Assembly (NCBI GenBank): GCA_001949185.1
Contig: BDGG01000009.1
Location: 1,237,347-1,301,346, forward strand
From: Ramazzottius varieornatus
Taxonomy: Eukaryota; Tardigrada; Eutardigrada; Parachela; Ramazzottiidae
Direction of reading: 5' to 3'
Length of the DNA: 64,000 nucleotides
The notes below the pieces were generated by a model. That model searched no databases and was not told the DNA's origin. It was given only the letters and a program-made list of their open reading frames with translations. The position numbers were made by a program, and so were the translations under genes. Numbering within the stretch: position 1 is the first letter of the stretch; each line of letters starts with the position of its first letter. Below, piece by piece: positions 45,801-64,000 of this stretch.

Positions 45801-46709
45801 CGGTCTTGCATGTACGGTGGTCGTTGATGACCATGGTCAAATCAATTATGTCTCCCTGCTAATCCTAATTATTCCTCTTGCAGATGCGCAGATGATGCAA
45901 TGTGTCATAGACTTGTTTGGTGCCGGAATGGACACCACTAAGACCTCTCTACAGTGGGCATTCCTCTACATGGCTCTGCACCCACATGTGCAGGAACGCG
46001 TCCAGGAAGAACTGGACCGTATCGTCGGTACAGACCGTTCACCGACCATGGACGACCAGAAAGACTTGAAATTCACAGAGGCCACCATATGTGAGATCTT
46101 GCGCTGCAGTTCTGTTTTTCCCCTCGGCATGCCACATGAAGCGACGGAAGACACCATGTTCAGAGGTTTCACAGTTCCGAAAGGGGCAACAATCTTCTCA
46201 AACTTATACGCTGTCCACAACGATGAAACGTTAGTTACATCGAAAATTCTCTTACTGCGGTATTTCCGCTTTTTTATGGCTGGGCAACAGTGTGTCTGTC
46301 ATTGCAGACTATGGAAGCATCCAGCCGAGTTCAACCCGGAAAGGTTCTTGGTCAATGGCCAAGTAGAGAAACCCTCTTTTTTCATGCCTTTCTCCACCGG
46401 TATGTACTCTGTCCTTCTCGAAGAACCCCGTGTTGTCACGAGTATGCCTTAAAGGTGGAATTTTTGGCAGGTCGTCGAGTATGTCTGGGTGATCAGCTTG
46501 CCAAAGCCGAGATGTTTCTGGTTATAACGTCTGTCCTTCAACGCTTTCACCTTGCCACCCCTTCCGCAGAACCGAAGCCTGATGCCAGCGGTGTACTTGG
46601 TATGAGCTTGAAACCAAAGCCGCATCGACTGATCGCTACTCCGCGAAAGACGTCTGTAGCGGGATCTCCCAATGGTAAAGGTTCACCTGTTGAATGCAGC
46701 GAGAAATAA
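40426..46709 (+). CDS. Microsomal cytochrome P450, CYP2 clan
   Basis: A haem monooxygenase of the ER membrane. Six exons, 40426-40828, 44785-45099, 45162-45410, 45884-46229, 46308-46399 and 46471-46709, join without a frame error to 547 residues. There is an N-terminal membrane anchor (SYLFIVIVVFGAVHRFL, about residues 17-34), the Pro-rich hinge SLPGPRGLPLVGNL, the C-helix WKEQRRFALQQMR, the I-helix FGAGMDTTKTS with the oxygen-binding acid-Thr pair, ExxR (EILR), the PERF region FNPERF, and the haem-cysteine loop FSTGRRVCLG, which fits FxxGxRxCxG exactly. All catalytic residues are present. Position resembles CYP2 family sequences; substrate cannot be read. Intron 1 is 3,956 bp, 40 times the local norm, with a phase-1 join. 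Confidence 0.93.
40829..44784 (+). other. Exceptionally long intron 1 of the P450 gene
   Basis: Donor AATG|GTAAGT... and acceptor TTACAG|GTG delimit 3,956 bp. No embedded gene is supported. It holds a (GT)n run of about 25 bases at 42785-42809 and no member of the CGCCACTTG hairpin family that I could find. Open frames near 44.2-44.7 kb are short and unlike proteins. Confidence 0.6.
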
Positions 46710-47833
46710 GTGTTAGAATAACCAATCGAACGCACATTGGGTCTCTGACTTGTGAGCAGTCTGTGTTGTCAGTCGTCCAAGATTTTGCACTCTACGGAGT
46801 TTACTTTGATCAGGTATTTTCGCTTGCTCGATACTTTGCTCAGTATTGTTTTCGCATTTTGCTGCGGCTTCCTGGCGCGTCTCTTTTTCTCGAGCTGCTG
46901 TTTGTTTCCAGGTTGTATCAAAATGACTGATAATAATTTGCCTGTCTGTCGACTGCAGGCAGTTCAATCACCCTTTCCAAAAATGCTGTCAGGCCTGTTT
47001 TGTTGACGGTCCCTCGAGTCGGTTTTCATTATTTCTCAAGAACAACTGACTTAACCTGGACCTCCACAAGCGCGATACGCAGTGGGAGGTCGACGACGAG
47101 CCAGATGTTTGATTGATGGGTTCTTCCGTCGTTGCTAATCACATGCGACCATTATTTTGAGGTTCAATCGTTAAAATGTCCGTCAGAATGTGACAGCAAA
47201 ATGGTTCATGGTCACTGGTATATCAGAGAGGTTAGAGGTTCAATCTCTCGGAGTTCATGTTACTAACCTGACGTTTGGCGCCATTAATTTTGAATTTTTG
47301 ATGGGGTATTTGCCTGCGCTGGTAGGCTATACCGTACAGTTCGTAACGGCGGTACTGTAATAAGTGTAGCAAAGAAGTCGCTCACTCCGACCGCCTGCCA
47401 AGTTCCTAGTCAACTGCAGCCACCGCAAGGCGTAACAATTTGAGGTAAAAACACATAGATGATGGGCAGAACCCTGCCCTGGCCGCTTTGGTTTTAAATA
47501 AATTACTAAAGGAGCGGAGCGGCGACTGGCGAGGCTAAAAGTGTGCCGGAAGTCTGGAACTGCTGCTCTTCGTCTTCTTCATCCCAGATCCTGCATGCGC
47601 AAGGTGGAAGTAATCGCGCCTCGTCCGAGATGGTGACTTGGTTCACTTATCCGGCGCACGATTATTACTGTTCATAGGGACTGCCTTTCTGTGCCACCTT
47701 TGCCATTCGGAGCTGTTCGAGCTTGAGGCGGCTCAGGCCTGCTTTGTTGCCGTTCTACGCTGGGACTTGGGAGTATTGTTCGGATCAGCTGACTTCTCAA
47801 TCCCGGTAGTCTGCCCGTCCGTCAGATCGGACG
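46710..47833. other. Spacer between P450 and helicase genes
   Basis: No gene seen. The last 250 bases before 47834 are richer in GC and pyrimidine tracts and presumably hold the helicase promoter and 5'UTR. Confidence 0.35.
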
Positions 47834-49720
47834 ATGACTTCTTCAGGCGAAACAGAAGCTGAGCTTCTGGACTACGACGAGGAGCAGGATGGGGATAAAA
47901 AGATGAAAGATTTGACTGTTCAGACGTCGAAGAAGAAGCCACCTGCTTTCGCTGGGTAGAATATTTCTCAGACTTTTTGTCGAGAGTGACCAGCAGCGCA
48001 CTGGATCAAAATTGCTCTTGCAGGCACATTGGTACCAAATCTACCAGTTTCAAGGACTTTCTGTTGAAACCTGAACTCCTTCAAGCCATAGCTGATGCTG
48101 GATTCGAACATCCTTCTGGTAAGCTACTTTGCGCCTTTTCCACCAACCGCAAGTGGTCGATTCCTGCTGGATCTTGAATTTCTCGACTGCTTTCGGTAAG
48201 CCATGTGATGTTATGCCCCCATGTACGTGTCTTTTCAGAGGTTCAGCAACAATGCATCCCCCAGGCGAACGTCGGTACGGACATTCTTTGCCAAGCGAAA
48301 TCAGGCATGGGGAAGACGGGTAAAGAGCCGAGTCACTCTCTCGGGCCAGATCGACTGATGAAAGACGGTACCCTGCCAATCTTTTTTCTCATGCTGTAGC
48401 TGTCTATGTGATCTCGAGCCTACAGACATTGGACGTCAACCAGGAGAAGCCGGCTGTCGTGGTTCTGGCTCCCACTCGCGAACTGGCTTACCAGATTGCT
48501 CAAGAGTTTATCCGCTTCAAGAAGTACCTGAAGGGTGCTCGGCTGGCTCTCTTTGTGGGCGGATACCCCCTTCAGTCGGACATCGAGAAGATCAAGGACA
48601 GAAAGATCAACATTGTCGTCGGCACTCCCGGTCGTATGAAGGCTCTGGTCCAAGAAAAGGCCCTGGACCTCTCTGAAACCAAGGTACGTCTGTGGCCTTC
48701 GATCCCTTCCTTCGCCTGATCAATGTACAAGTCCTTAATCTGCCTACACCACAAGGTCTTTGTCATCGATGAGTGCGACAAGATGTTGGCACCGGCAGAA
48801 ATGCGCGCTGAAGTCCAAGAAACCTTCATGGCAACCCCACAGAGCAAGCAAGTCATCCTGGTCAGCGCCACTCTGCCCAAGGACGTACTTCCCATTTGCC
48901 GAAGATTTCTCCACGTAAGTTGCCACCTTTGGCTTTTCTGCTGACTTCTCTTCTTTGAACCGTATACGTAATGACGCAGTATCTGGTTGAATATACAGAC
49001 GAATCACGCCCACGAGATCATTGTCGACAACGAGACGACCCTGTCGCTGGAGAAGCTCCATCAGCACTACGTCAAAGCCGACGAAAGCCGCAAGTTGATT
49101 GAGCTGAACAGTCTCCTCGATATTTTGCAGTTCAATCAAGTGTAGGTCCAAGTTCACATTTTTATCGATTATCGATTGTGGCGAGGCCAGGTATCTCTCG
49201 TGGGTGATAGTCGCGTTTGCAGGATCGTCTTTGTCAACACGGTAGCTCGATGTGGAAAGCTCAACGAAGAAATGCTGGCACAGAACTTTCCCACAATTGA
49301 AATCAACAGCGCCATGGATCAAGTTGAGCGTCTGGCGCGCTATCATCAGTTCAAGAATTTCGAGAAACGGATCCTCATAGCCACCGATCTCTTTGGCCGC
49401 GGTCAGATCTTATACCGTTGTTTCCGTTCCTCGGTTTTTAAAGTCGTCATGTCTTTCTAGGTATGGACATTGAGCGGGTCAACGTCGTCATCAACTATGA
49501 CTGTCCCAGAGATTCCAATACCTACCTGCATCGCATAGCTCGTGCAGGTCGCTTTGGCGCCAAGGGCCTTGCTGTCACTTTTCTTAGTAATGATCATGAT
49601 TCATCAACTCTGAACGAGGTGCAAGACCGATTCAACATTTCCATCACTAGTTTGCCTGACGAGATTGACCCCAGTTTGTACAGTGAGACATCTTCCGACA
49701 TTACGGCAGAAGTATTCTGA
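47834..49720 (+). CDS. DDX39B-like: UAP56/DDX39-type DEAD-box ATPase of mRNA export and splicing
   Basis: UAP56 clamps mRNA, helps U2 snRNP and loads the TREX export complex. Eight exons (47834-47955, 48024-48118, 48239-48319, 48400-48683, 48756-48914, 48999-49141, 49223-49401, 49461-49720) join to 440 residues; human UAP56 has 428. Q motif [12 protein letters not shown]..., motif I AKSGMGKT, Ia [11 protein letters not shown] in [13 protein letters not shown], motif II in the family-specific form DECD, SAT, motif [34 protein letters not shown]. The DECD plus the tail [13 protein letters not shown] identify the subfamily. Yet it is noticeably diverged: the usual HRGMPQEER segment reads NSAMDQVER. 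It may be a second paralogue rather than the main housekeeping copy. Confidence 0.93.
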
Positions 49721-51765
49721 TCCCGGCCGGCGTCGTCTGCGGTTCAAAGTCCCCAAAGGTTGTTTGCTGTAGTTTTGTGACTTTGTTTCACCTTTTGGCC
49801 CCACCGAGTCGTAGGATGGAAGCGGACACCTGTTGCGCTCCCTCGTTTCACTTTCTCAGTTTCTTTGTAGCGGACCAAAGATTGCCTTCCTTTTTGACTC
49901 TTGAACGAATTACACATTTCTCGGAAGCATGGTGACATCTTGTGACGCTATACATCTCTCTTCAGATTTGGATGTCCGAAGTGCGGCTTCGTCGGCTTGG
50001 CGGGCTCACTCACCATCATGCAGATAAATCTAATTCCGAAAACCATGCCAGTTCATCCTTCAGTCTGTGAGCCGAGCCTGTTTCTAACGTACGTGTTAGC
50101 CAAATCAATAAAGATCGTTTCTCCATCAGTCCATCCCCGCATGTGGTCGAAAATCTGGAGACATCGCTTCCCAGTTCCGAGCGCGAACATTCGTACGGAC
50201 ATGACGTCACTGAAAACGACCATGGTGTTATTGATTCTTGATTTGAAAAAAAGCATTTGGAACCGGGTGATTTGCTCCTATGGGCCCACGAACGCATCTA
50301 ACAACATCAAGTTGCTGGTTTCAATGAGGGGCATTCGATAACCAACGCGCACCTATGCGCATCCACAAGTAACGATTGACCAGTGGTCACCCTGTGGCTG
50401 ACCACCTGCCCCTGTACAAGGAAAGTTTCCCCTATGTAACAGCTGGCAGCCGGTCGAAAGCGGCAACGTACATCAAATTAAGGTGGCCATTACCGCTTTC
50501 GGCCGGCTGCCAACTCTTTTGTCCATGCCAACAGTTAGGCGAGGCGCGTGTACAGTATTGTATTTTTGGGAAGAATTTTTACTGCAGAGTTCTCACTGCG
50601 GTCAGTTGTGTACTATTGACATGTGCGTGAAGTCAGAGGAGCAGGAGTGCGAACGTGGTAGTGACGGCGTAACTTCTGACCTCGTTGAAATACGGAACAC
50701 TTGTAATTAGCCATTGATTCTCCGTACAACTGGACATGATTATTACATGTCATTGTTGGCAGTGGAAATAAGACTGGAATGTTCAGGTGGTGGTGGTGGA
50801 ACATATCCCTTCATTCATCACGTTAGACCCTTACTGCTGATTTTCGGCCGTTAGACCTCTAACGCATCAACGGGGTATGGGTCGCCGCCTATTTCCAACA
50901 GGGTTCGGGTCAGAACTAACTGGTGTTGCACATAGTGATTAACCATTTCAAGTGGCAATGGAAGCAACGGAAAGCAGATCCGCAGTCCACTCTGTTCTTA
51001 GTAAAATACCATGTTTCGACAGGTATAGCGGCGGAGATATCATGGGATGTCGGCAAATGAAATGAACAAAATCCCTATCTCAGGTGGTGTTCGTGTCCAT
51101 TGCTAGCGGCACAGTGAGCGCCTCTGAGAAAACCACCAGCTGAACTCATTTGCGGACGGCCATTGACCAAATCACCCAGTCCGAAATGACTTTCTTTATT
51201 TCAGAAAATTTGATTGATCAGCTTGATGTAAAATTTTCATTGCTCAACAGCGGAAGACGGGAGATTAATTCAGCCTAATATCGAAAATCATGGAACTGCG
51301 ACCTACGACCTGTCAAGAACCGGTACAATAGGCAATTTTGTTGCTAGCGCGCGAATTCCGCCTCGGCCGAACAGGAGACTTGGTGTTCAAACAACATTCG
51401 GAACGGTATTTTTCATATGATAGATATTGATCGACTGATTACCGTTCCAAAGTTGGGCTGCGCTTAATGCTGCGAAGCCGTTCTGTGTTTTGGATAGTTC
51501 GCTCTAAACATCACCCGTCCACCGCGGTTGTTCAAGCGAATTGACAATTTCGAGCAGTTTCGTAATTCGTAGTCTTACGGAGAAACTTCGCGGACATCTC
51601 TACGAATTGTTCTTCCGGATCGTGGACCAGCTCCGCTTTGCTTCGCAGTGTTGGCGGAAACGCCAAAGCCTGTATGCTGCAGCATCAGTAGTGTTTCTCT
51701 CTTCATTACTAGCGACGACTAGCTTGGCGGAACAGCAGCAGCGATATTGATGATTGGACTTGGCC
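49721..51765. other. Spacer between helicase and GANP genes
   Basis: No supported gene. Short frames around 50.0-50.3 kb occur on both strands and look random. 51040-51165 carries a diverged hairpin-element relative (listed separately). Confidence 0.4.
51040..51165. repeat. Diverged relative of the CGCCACTTG element, intergenic
   Basis: Outer ends GTCGGCAAATGAAATGAAC and GCTGAACTCATTTGCGG are inverted repeats that fit the family's outer ends; the stem has changed to CTCAGGTGGT / ACCACC. The only copy outside an intron in this window. Confidence 0.5.
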
Positions 51766-54700
51766 ATGAGCCACAACACATCGTCTTCTGATCTGCAACG
51801 GGAATGGAACATTTTGAAGGCAAGACGGAATGCCAATGTGGAGGACAAGTTTGAGGTACTGGATGCCAGGGATCGGATACAACGCTCAAGGTTGAAAAGC
51901 CAGCAGAAAGGCTTGGACGAGGAGGACGATGCGGAGGTGGTAATCAAGGGCAGAGGCCTGGAGATGTGCCCGGAGAAAGAGCGCTATCAGCGGCTGAAGG
52001 AAAAGCGAGTGGACACCTGGGAGGAGAACGGACAGCTCATTAAAGATTTCTCCAGGTATAATAAGACGCAAGCTACGTCCGTCAGACTCTGCCAATAATT
52101 GCATTGATTTTCTACAGGCAAGCCGCCGATCAAGATATGCCCCTGCCTTCCGAGCTGCGAACAGAAGGCACTCTTCGCTCCACCATGGACTACCTCCTTC
52201 GAGAGATCATCAGTCGGCCACCGGAGAACCCGGAGAATCCGGCCGGATGGTACGACTTTGTGTGGAGGCGATTACGAGCTATTCGGAAAGAGATCACGCA
52301 ACAGAGACTGACAGGAGCAGTTGTCGCCTCCATCCTCGAAGACATGTGCCGTTTCCACTTGGTCTCCTGCCATATGTTCTGCCAGGCCGACCACAGTCAG
52401 TTCGACCATAAGTTCAATCTGGAAGCTGTCAACGACTGCTTGGCCAGCCTCACTCGCATCTACGCCGACATGGAAGTGGAGAAGGTGTATTCGGCCAATG
52501 CCGCCGAGATGCGCTCCTACGAGATGCTGCTGCGCATATGGAGCGACAAAGTGGACCTGGTCAAGATCACTTCCCTGGTCTTACAGCTGCCAGCTGAGCT
52601 TCAGGCACAGCCAGAAGTGGCTTTCGCCCGGAAGGTGGTCAGCGCTTGCAACAGTCGCCTCTATTGCGAGTACATTGCCTTGTTGAGGCAAGCGGACTAT
52701 GTGACGGCTTGCTTGATGCACTACTACCTGCCGATGGTGCAGGCCCGAGCACTGCACCATCTGGCCATCTCAAGTGGCCCCAGAAGCAAAGGGGCCATCT
52801 CCCTGCCGCTAGACTTTGTCCAGTCGACCTTCGGTCTGAATACGGCCAAAGAGCTTGACATTTTCTGCACGTACCACGGACTGGAGTGGAGAGCAGGCGA
52901 AGCGCTGGTCACCTTTAACGCCGCTTCAAGCGCAAGGCGCGACCCAAAGACGTTCCCCCGTGTACGCTCGCTGGAGTATGTGGAGAGTAAGGTTGGTGGC
53001 CGCAACATGGCAGAAACCATCGCGCGCAAAAAGTTCAGCGATATCCCGGCGCCCACAACCATCCAGGTTTATTCCTTCGACGAGAATGACGTCTACAGCG
53101 GAGAAGATCCCTGGACAAGCGTCATTTCCAACATGGTCAAGATTCCTCCTCCACAAACTACCAAGCAGCCCACCATTGGCTTCTTCCAGCATTTATTGCA
53201 GGTATTGACTCCGGAGTTTCAGCTGTCAAAAATTGTAGAGCTTTAAGTAGCATGGGAGTTTTGTAGGCTCAAAAGGTGGCTGCTGATCTTCCGTCACAAG
53301 TGGCAACTTCCACCTTCACCTTCAAGTCGCCATCCAGCAGCCCCGTCAGTTCAAGCTGGCAGCCGTCGTCTCCGCACAAGATCGGTCCACCGACTGGGCC
53401 AGCATCCCTCAGCCGTTTCAGTCTGAAACGGACGCTGTCCTCCGCTGATGCAGGAGAAGAGGAAGCAGTGCTCTTCCTCGGGTCCAAGCGTCCGCAGGGG
53501 CCAAGCAGTCCTCCACTTGCGCTCAGTCCGCCGCCACTAGCCTCGCTGCCCGTAGAAACAAGTCGCCACGAGACAGCCACACCGCCCACTCCGGCCAAAG
53601 TCCCGCCGCACCTCACCGAAGAGAAGGCGGACCAGCAAGTCCACAAAGATTATCCACTCCCTACTCACCTCAAACTGGTAAGCAAGATTTTAGCAGCGTT
53701 GAATAAATGTCATATATATCCAAGGCTTGTCAGGTGATTGTCCAAGTTGGCTGATGGTGTCTTGTTGTACGTGTAGATCAGAGGACGGGCCGTTTGTCAT
53801 GGCGGCGGCATCCTCCATGCCGTCTTCAAGGCATGGCGAACCTACGCTCACAGCATTCGACAGCCCACCTTTCACTTTGGGCCCATTGATGCGCCGGTCC
53901 AGCAAGTGCAACGAGCCCAAGCCCTGGCCAAAAAGGAGGCCAACCAGTGGTTATGGAGCAAATGGCCCATTCGCTCTTTCCTGCGGGAAAGGCCAGACTT
54001 TGACGTCGGCCTCCTTCTCTACTTGTATATCGACCGTCAGGCTGCTCCAAGCCACCGTATGGCGACCTGGCTGCGCACCAAACTGGGCGACCCTCGGCCC
54101 GAAGAGCAGCAACCTGCCGTCAGGCTTCTGACATTCAGCGAAGGTCCCCAAGAGCTCAGCATACTTTTCCTTGACGTTTGCCAAGATGTGCAGGCAGCCC
54201 ACACAGCTGTTGGCCATGTAAGGGACCATGTCGGCGCTCTGTGCATGTACTGCGCCACCAAAGCCGACCTGGCTGTGGCCCAGTCTTTCCGACACGACCT
54301 GCATGATGGCACAGACCAGACACTGCCGGCGGCCTTGTTCTGCCCCGGGCAAGAGGTAGCAGAGGAAGAGGTGGATGGTCTGCCGGGCAATCTTCTCCTC
54401 CAGGTGGCGCTGACGTCGAGTCAGCCCTCGCTGCAGCTCAGTGTGGCGCTCTGGGACAGCATCAAGCTGCTTCTCGTCAGGCGCATACCTGCTCGTATCC
54501 CCCACAGCGTGACCCTTCTCCACCTCCTCTCTCAGTTGTACTGCGATTTCCTCAAGATGTCTCGCGCGCTGCAAGCAGAGATGAGGGAAGAGCTGTCGAG
54601 CAAACAGCTGCGCCACGTTTGGAACGCCTTGGTGGACACTTACTTGCAAGAGCGAGACTTCCTTCTCGACAAAGGCCGCATGTGTGACTGGCTGGTACAG

Positions 54701-55289
54701 AAACTGCCAGACAATGAGCTGGCCACTTTTCTAAAGGTACACTGCTTTATGGTGCAAAGAAATACTTTTCGCATATTTTGTATTGGTTGATCATCCTCCT
54801 TCCTTCTTTCAGGTCTCCGACGATGACGAAACATGGAGCTACTCGCCAGTCGATATTTTCCCCATTGGCCTGACTTTCGAGCTAACTTGCGCTTCGCAGG
54901 AAACACGGGGTCTTTTGGCCATAGTGGCGCAGAAGCTGTCCATCGTCACAGCCGCAGCATCGCTTTACGATCCGGTCAGCCGCTCCCCTTCCTCCTCCCG
55001 GCCGCTCCCTGATTTTGATCTGATGCTGAAAAAATACTTGGAGGAGCTGGACACGACATGCAGCTCGACTTCTTCTGCGGCAAGTAGCGGACAAGAGGAC
55101 GACGATGTGGATGGCGGCGCGAAGAAGCTATCCAGGTTTGAACGACCATCGAACGATACGGCTTCCTCAGCAGATAAGGATAGGGAGTCCCTTAGTTATG
55201 CCTTTCAGTCTGTTCGACAGACGCGTAACCACTTGTCAGAGTGGTTTACCGGGCTGTCCACTTTGCTCAACGATCTCGATTCACTGTGA
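51766..55289 (+). CDS. MCM3AP: GANP/MCM3AP (SAC3 family): TREX-2 scaffold
   Basis: TREX-2 tethers transcribing genes and mRNPs to nuclear pores. Exons 51766-52055, 52118-53201, 53267-53677, 53777-54736 and 54813-55289 join to 1,073 residues. The SAC3/GANP domain starts with the hallmark EMCPEKERYQR and follows with QAADQDMPLPSELR, TMDYLLREII, WYDFVWRRLRAIRKEITQQ, MCRFHLVSCHMFC and the PCI-like helices up to about residue 430. A Ser/Pro-rich linker (exon 3) leads to IRGRAVCHGGGILHAVFKAW and a helical C-terminal half comparable to the MCM3AP acetyltransferase-like region. Human GANP has 1,980 residues; its FG-rich nucleoporin-like N terminus is not encoded here unless an upstream exon was missed. 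It lies 2 kb downstream of the UAP56 gene on the same strand. Confidence 0.9.
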
Positions 55290-55477
55290 TGTTTCATCAT
55301 AACTTAAAACATCACATTCCGTAATCTTTACTAGTAGCGCTTCGATATTCGCTTGATTCAGTTATTGAATCGGAACTAGTGATAACAGGTTATTAATGTT
55401 CAATCGGTAACTTCGAAAAGGACAATCATTGTCTATAATATAGACATAATAACATCGGCGAGTTATTGTCAAACTGG

Positions 55478-55833
55478 TTACGAGGTAAAGGACATAATTC
55501 TGGCATACCGATTTTCGCACCATAATTCGGGCAACGCGAAACGTTTAAACATTATCGTCAACGCTTGATTCATCTCTCATCGTACGCTTGTTGATACAAC
55601 ATTAGGCTTTTTGACATTGGACAGACCCATCCCCATCCCTCCGGGCCGAATTCCCGTGCTCCACATCGCTTTGTCGTTCTCAAACCTATTGAAACTTCAA
55701 GGAGAGAGATCGGTCTATCTCAGGAAACAAGGAGCAGTTCATTACGCCCAGCAAGAGCTGAGAAAAAATATGCCCGAATTACGAGTGAAAAACCACTATG
55801 CCCGAATTATGTCGTTTACCTCGAACTTCCCAG
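55478..55833. repeat. 350-bp TIR element (family T-350), copy 2
   Basis: Starts CGAGGTAAAGGACATAATTC and ends TTATGTCGTTTACCTCG, with inverted ends of about 50 bp holding the doubled ATAATTCGGGCA/TGCCCGAATTA phrases. Interior matches copy 1 (13390-13742) in opposite orientation, including CATTGGACAGACCC. It follows the GANP stop by 190 bp. Confidence 0.8.
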
Positions 55834-57283
55834 CATAGGTAAATGCCGTGGAACATCATTACTGGCTTACAACTGCCGACTTCGATAGTGTTGAGTGCCG
55901 GCTATGCTTGCCAGCAGATGACTACTCCGTAAACCTGCAAGCTTAATTATCTTCAGTGGCCCCTGGCAAACACCAACAGATGGATAGAACAGCTAACTTA
56001 GGCCGCGTACCCACAGTTTCAAAATTTGCCGGTTCATCGCGATCGATCAGTGTTGAGGTCGGCATGACATTGTGCACAAATCTTTTGAAGTTTTGGCTTT
56101 GCATTGCATATATTACGGAAGCTACGGGCAGGTATCACTAACCGCGATAACGAGACAGAATTATGTGAGTGGTACAGTACTGTAACGGTTGCTTTATTGG
56201 CACACTGGTGCTCGGCAAGCACTGATGTGCTGCTGAAGCGCCCGTTGCTGGAAGGAAGAACGCCGTAAAGTATCCTTGACGTCATACGTCGAGGCGTTAC
56301 GCGGGGCAGATTTTAGCCATGACGTACAAATTCTGTGACGTATATGACTGTTAATTTAAGCGAAGAGTCAGCTCACTCAATCAACCGCTGCTATAGCTTG
56401 GACATGAAAAGAAGAAAGCGATCCTTTGGTTAATTGACTGCACCACTTAGCTCGAGATTTGAAAACGCATTGTTACTGGCATTCGATGTCAAGGTTTCCT
56501 GTATACGAGTCTGAGCTCCGGTAATTTTATGGTCTACCATTTGCGCGTTTTGGCTTACCGTACTCCGACAGACGCGCGGTTTAGCAGCACTACAGTGTCG
56601 GCAAGGCAGCTACAGTGTAACATTGCCCCTACGATTTTTGTTATCGATGGATTTTCCATTTCCGTCAAAAGTTCTTGTTTGGCATCACAATATTATTGTA
56701 CTAGGGTCTGTGATGTCATCCACCTGTTGCACGTAATGGTGCGTACGTTTGGCGTGTATACGGACAAAGGGTGGAACGTCGTCTTCATTGAAACTGAAAT
56801 TCATTTAGTACAATATCGGAGAACTTCTTTCTGGAGGAGCTCATCTGTGGCGTCGGCGCAGTACGTTTGGACCATAGGTTGGGGGCATCTGTCCATCGGC
56901 AGCCGGCAATGCCTGCAGGGTGAGTGGATGTGCTGATGCTGTATGTTGAACTCAGCGGAAGAGGAGGTGACGCGGCTTGTCCGTACGCCGGTAGTGCCTC
57001 TTCGGTATACTGAACAGGCCATCAGACTCTGATCATGTTTTGTTACAGAATGTTCTCTTTATCTTTCGTTACAGCATTCTCCCGGAATCCAGAATGATGG
57101 TTTACAGCCGAAGCCGATAAGAGCCCCATCCTCTGACACTACCTCCTGCTTGTACGAAGGAACGATATTCATCTAGTCGGCTGACGATTGCCCCAGGACA
57201 TTGCGCTGCTTCATCTGGTCTGACGAGCTGGATAGTTAGTTGCGGGTGCTGCTGCCACTGATCCGCAGAGGAACAGCTAAAGA
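55834..57283. other. Spacer upstream of the ABCC gene
   Basis: No supported coding sequence. The final 200 bases presumably contain the 5'UTR of the transporter. Confidence 0.35.
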
Positions 57284-63965
<6,682 letters not shown>

Positions 63966-64000
63966 TGCGCTCACGCTGTGATCTTGAAATCTCATTGTCA

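Noticed and set aside
47200-47265. tRNA-like GGTTCAATCTCT box
   Set aside because: No matching A box, acceptor stem or anticodon arm could be folded around it.
49997-50341. 114-codon frame downstream of the helicase
   Set aside because: Equally long frames on the other strand, no domain, no gene context.
53951-54649. 232-codon antisense frame in GANP exon 4
   Set aside because: A shadow of a long coding exon with high GC third positions.

Overview
The window is nuclear DNA of an animal, probably an invertebrate with a compact genome. Genes are intron-rich with mostly 50-100 bp GT...AG introns, sit close together on both strands, and encode clear orthologues of human proteins: a ZMYND11-like reader, huntingtin, SEC20, a SKICH-type inositol 5-phosphatase, SART3, a CYP2-type P450, a UAP56/DDX39-type helicase, the TREX-2 scaffold GANP/MCM3AP and an MRP1-type ABCC transporter. 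I cannot place the phylum from sequence alone.

Layout. 1-1.1 kb: large foldback element. 1.2-4.5 kb (+): ZMYND11-like chromatin reader ending in a 25-bp-arm hairpin. 4.5-8 kb: cluster of inverted-repeat elements and a LINE-type reverse transcriptase relic. 8.2-11.9 kb (-): an orphan first exon and a decayed transposase-like gene with in-frame stops. 12.3-12.9 kb (+): small secreted/membrane protein. 13.4-15.6 kb: non-autonomous TIR elements and AT-rich spacer. 15.7-26.8 kb (-): huntingtin, about 25 exons. 27.2-28.4 kb (+): SEC20, divergent from huntingtin across 397 bp. 28.5-29.5 kb: 1-kb foldback. 29.9-32.0 kb (+): 5-phosphatase, convergent with SART3 (32.2-36.2 kb, -). 36.2-40.4 kb: mostly empty, some doubtful exons. 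40.4-46.7 kb (+): P450 with a 4-kb first intron. 47.8-49.7 kb (+): UAP56-type helicase. 51.8-55.3 kb (+): GANP/MCM3AP. 57.3-63.97 kb (+): full-length MRP1-type transporter.

Functionally, three genes concern RNA: SART3 (U4/U6 recycling), UAP56 (TREX) and GANP (TREX-2). SEC20, the 5-phosphatase and huntingtin relate to membrane traffic; the P450 and MRP are phase I and phase III detoxification. I would not claim co-regulation, but the HTT/SEC20 head-to-head pair probably shares a promoter region.

The most striking undescribed feature is a family of short hairpin elements (core CAAGTGGCGCACGTT ... AACGTGCGCCACTTG, outer end like CTCGGCAAATAAACTCGAC). At least 16 hairpins occupy ten loci here, nearly all in introns, and several introns hold two or three in a row. 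Longer foldback families (43-926, 6196-7047, 28488-29484) and a 350-bp TIR family (13.4 and 55.5 kb) show that palindromic non-autonomous elements dominate the repeats of this genome segment.
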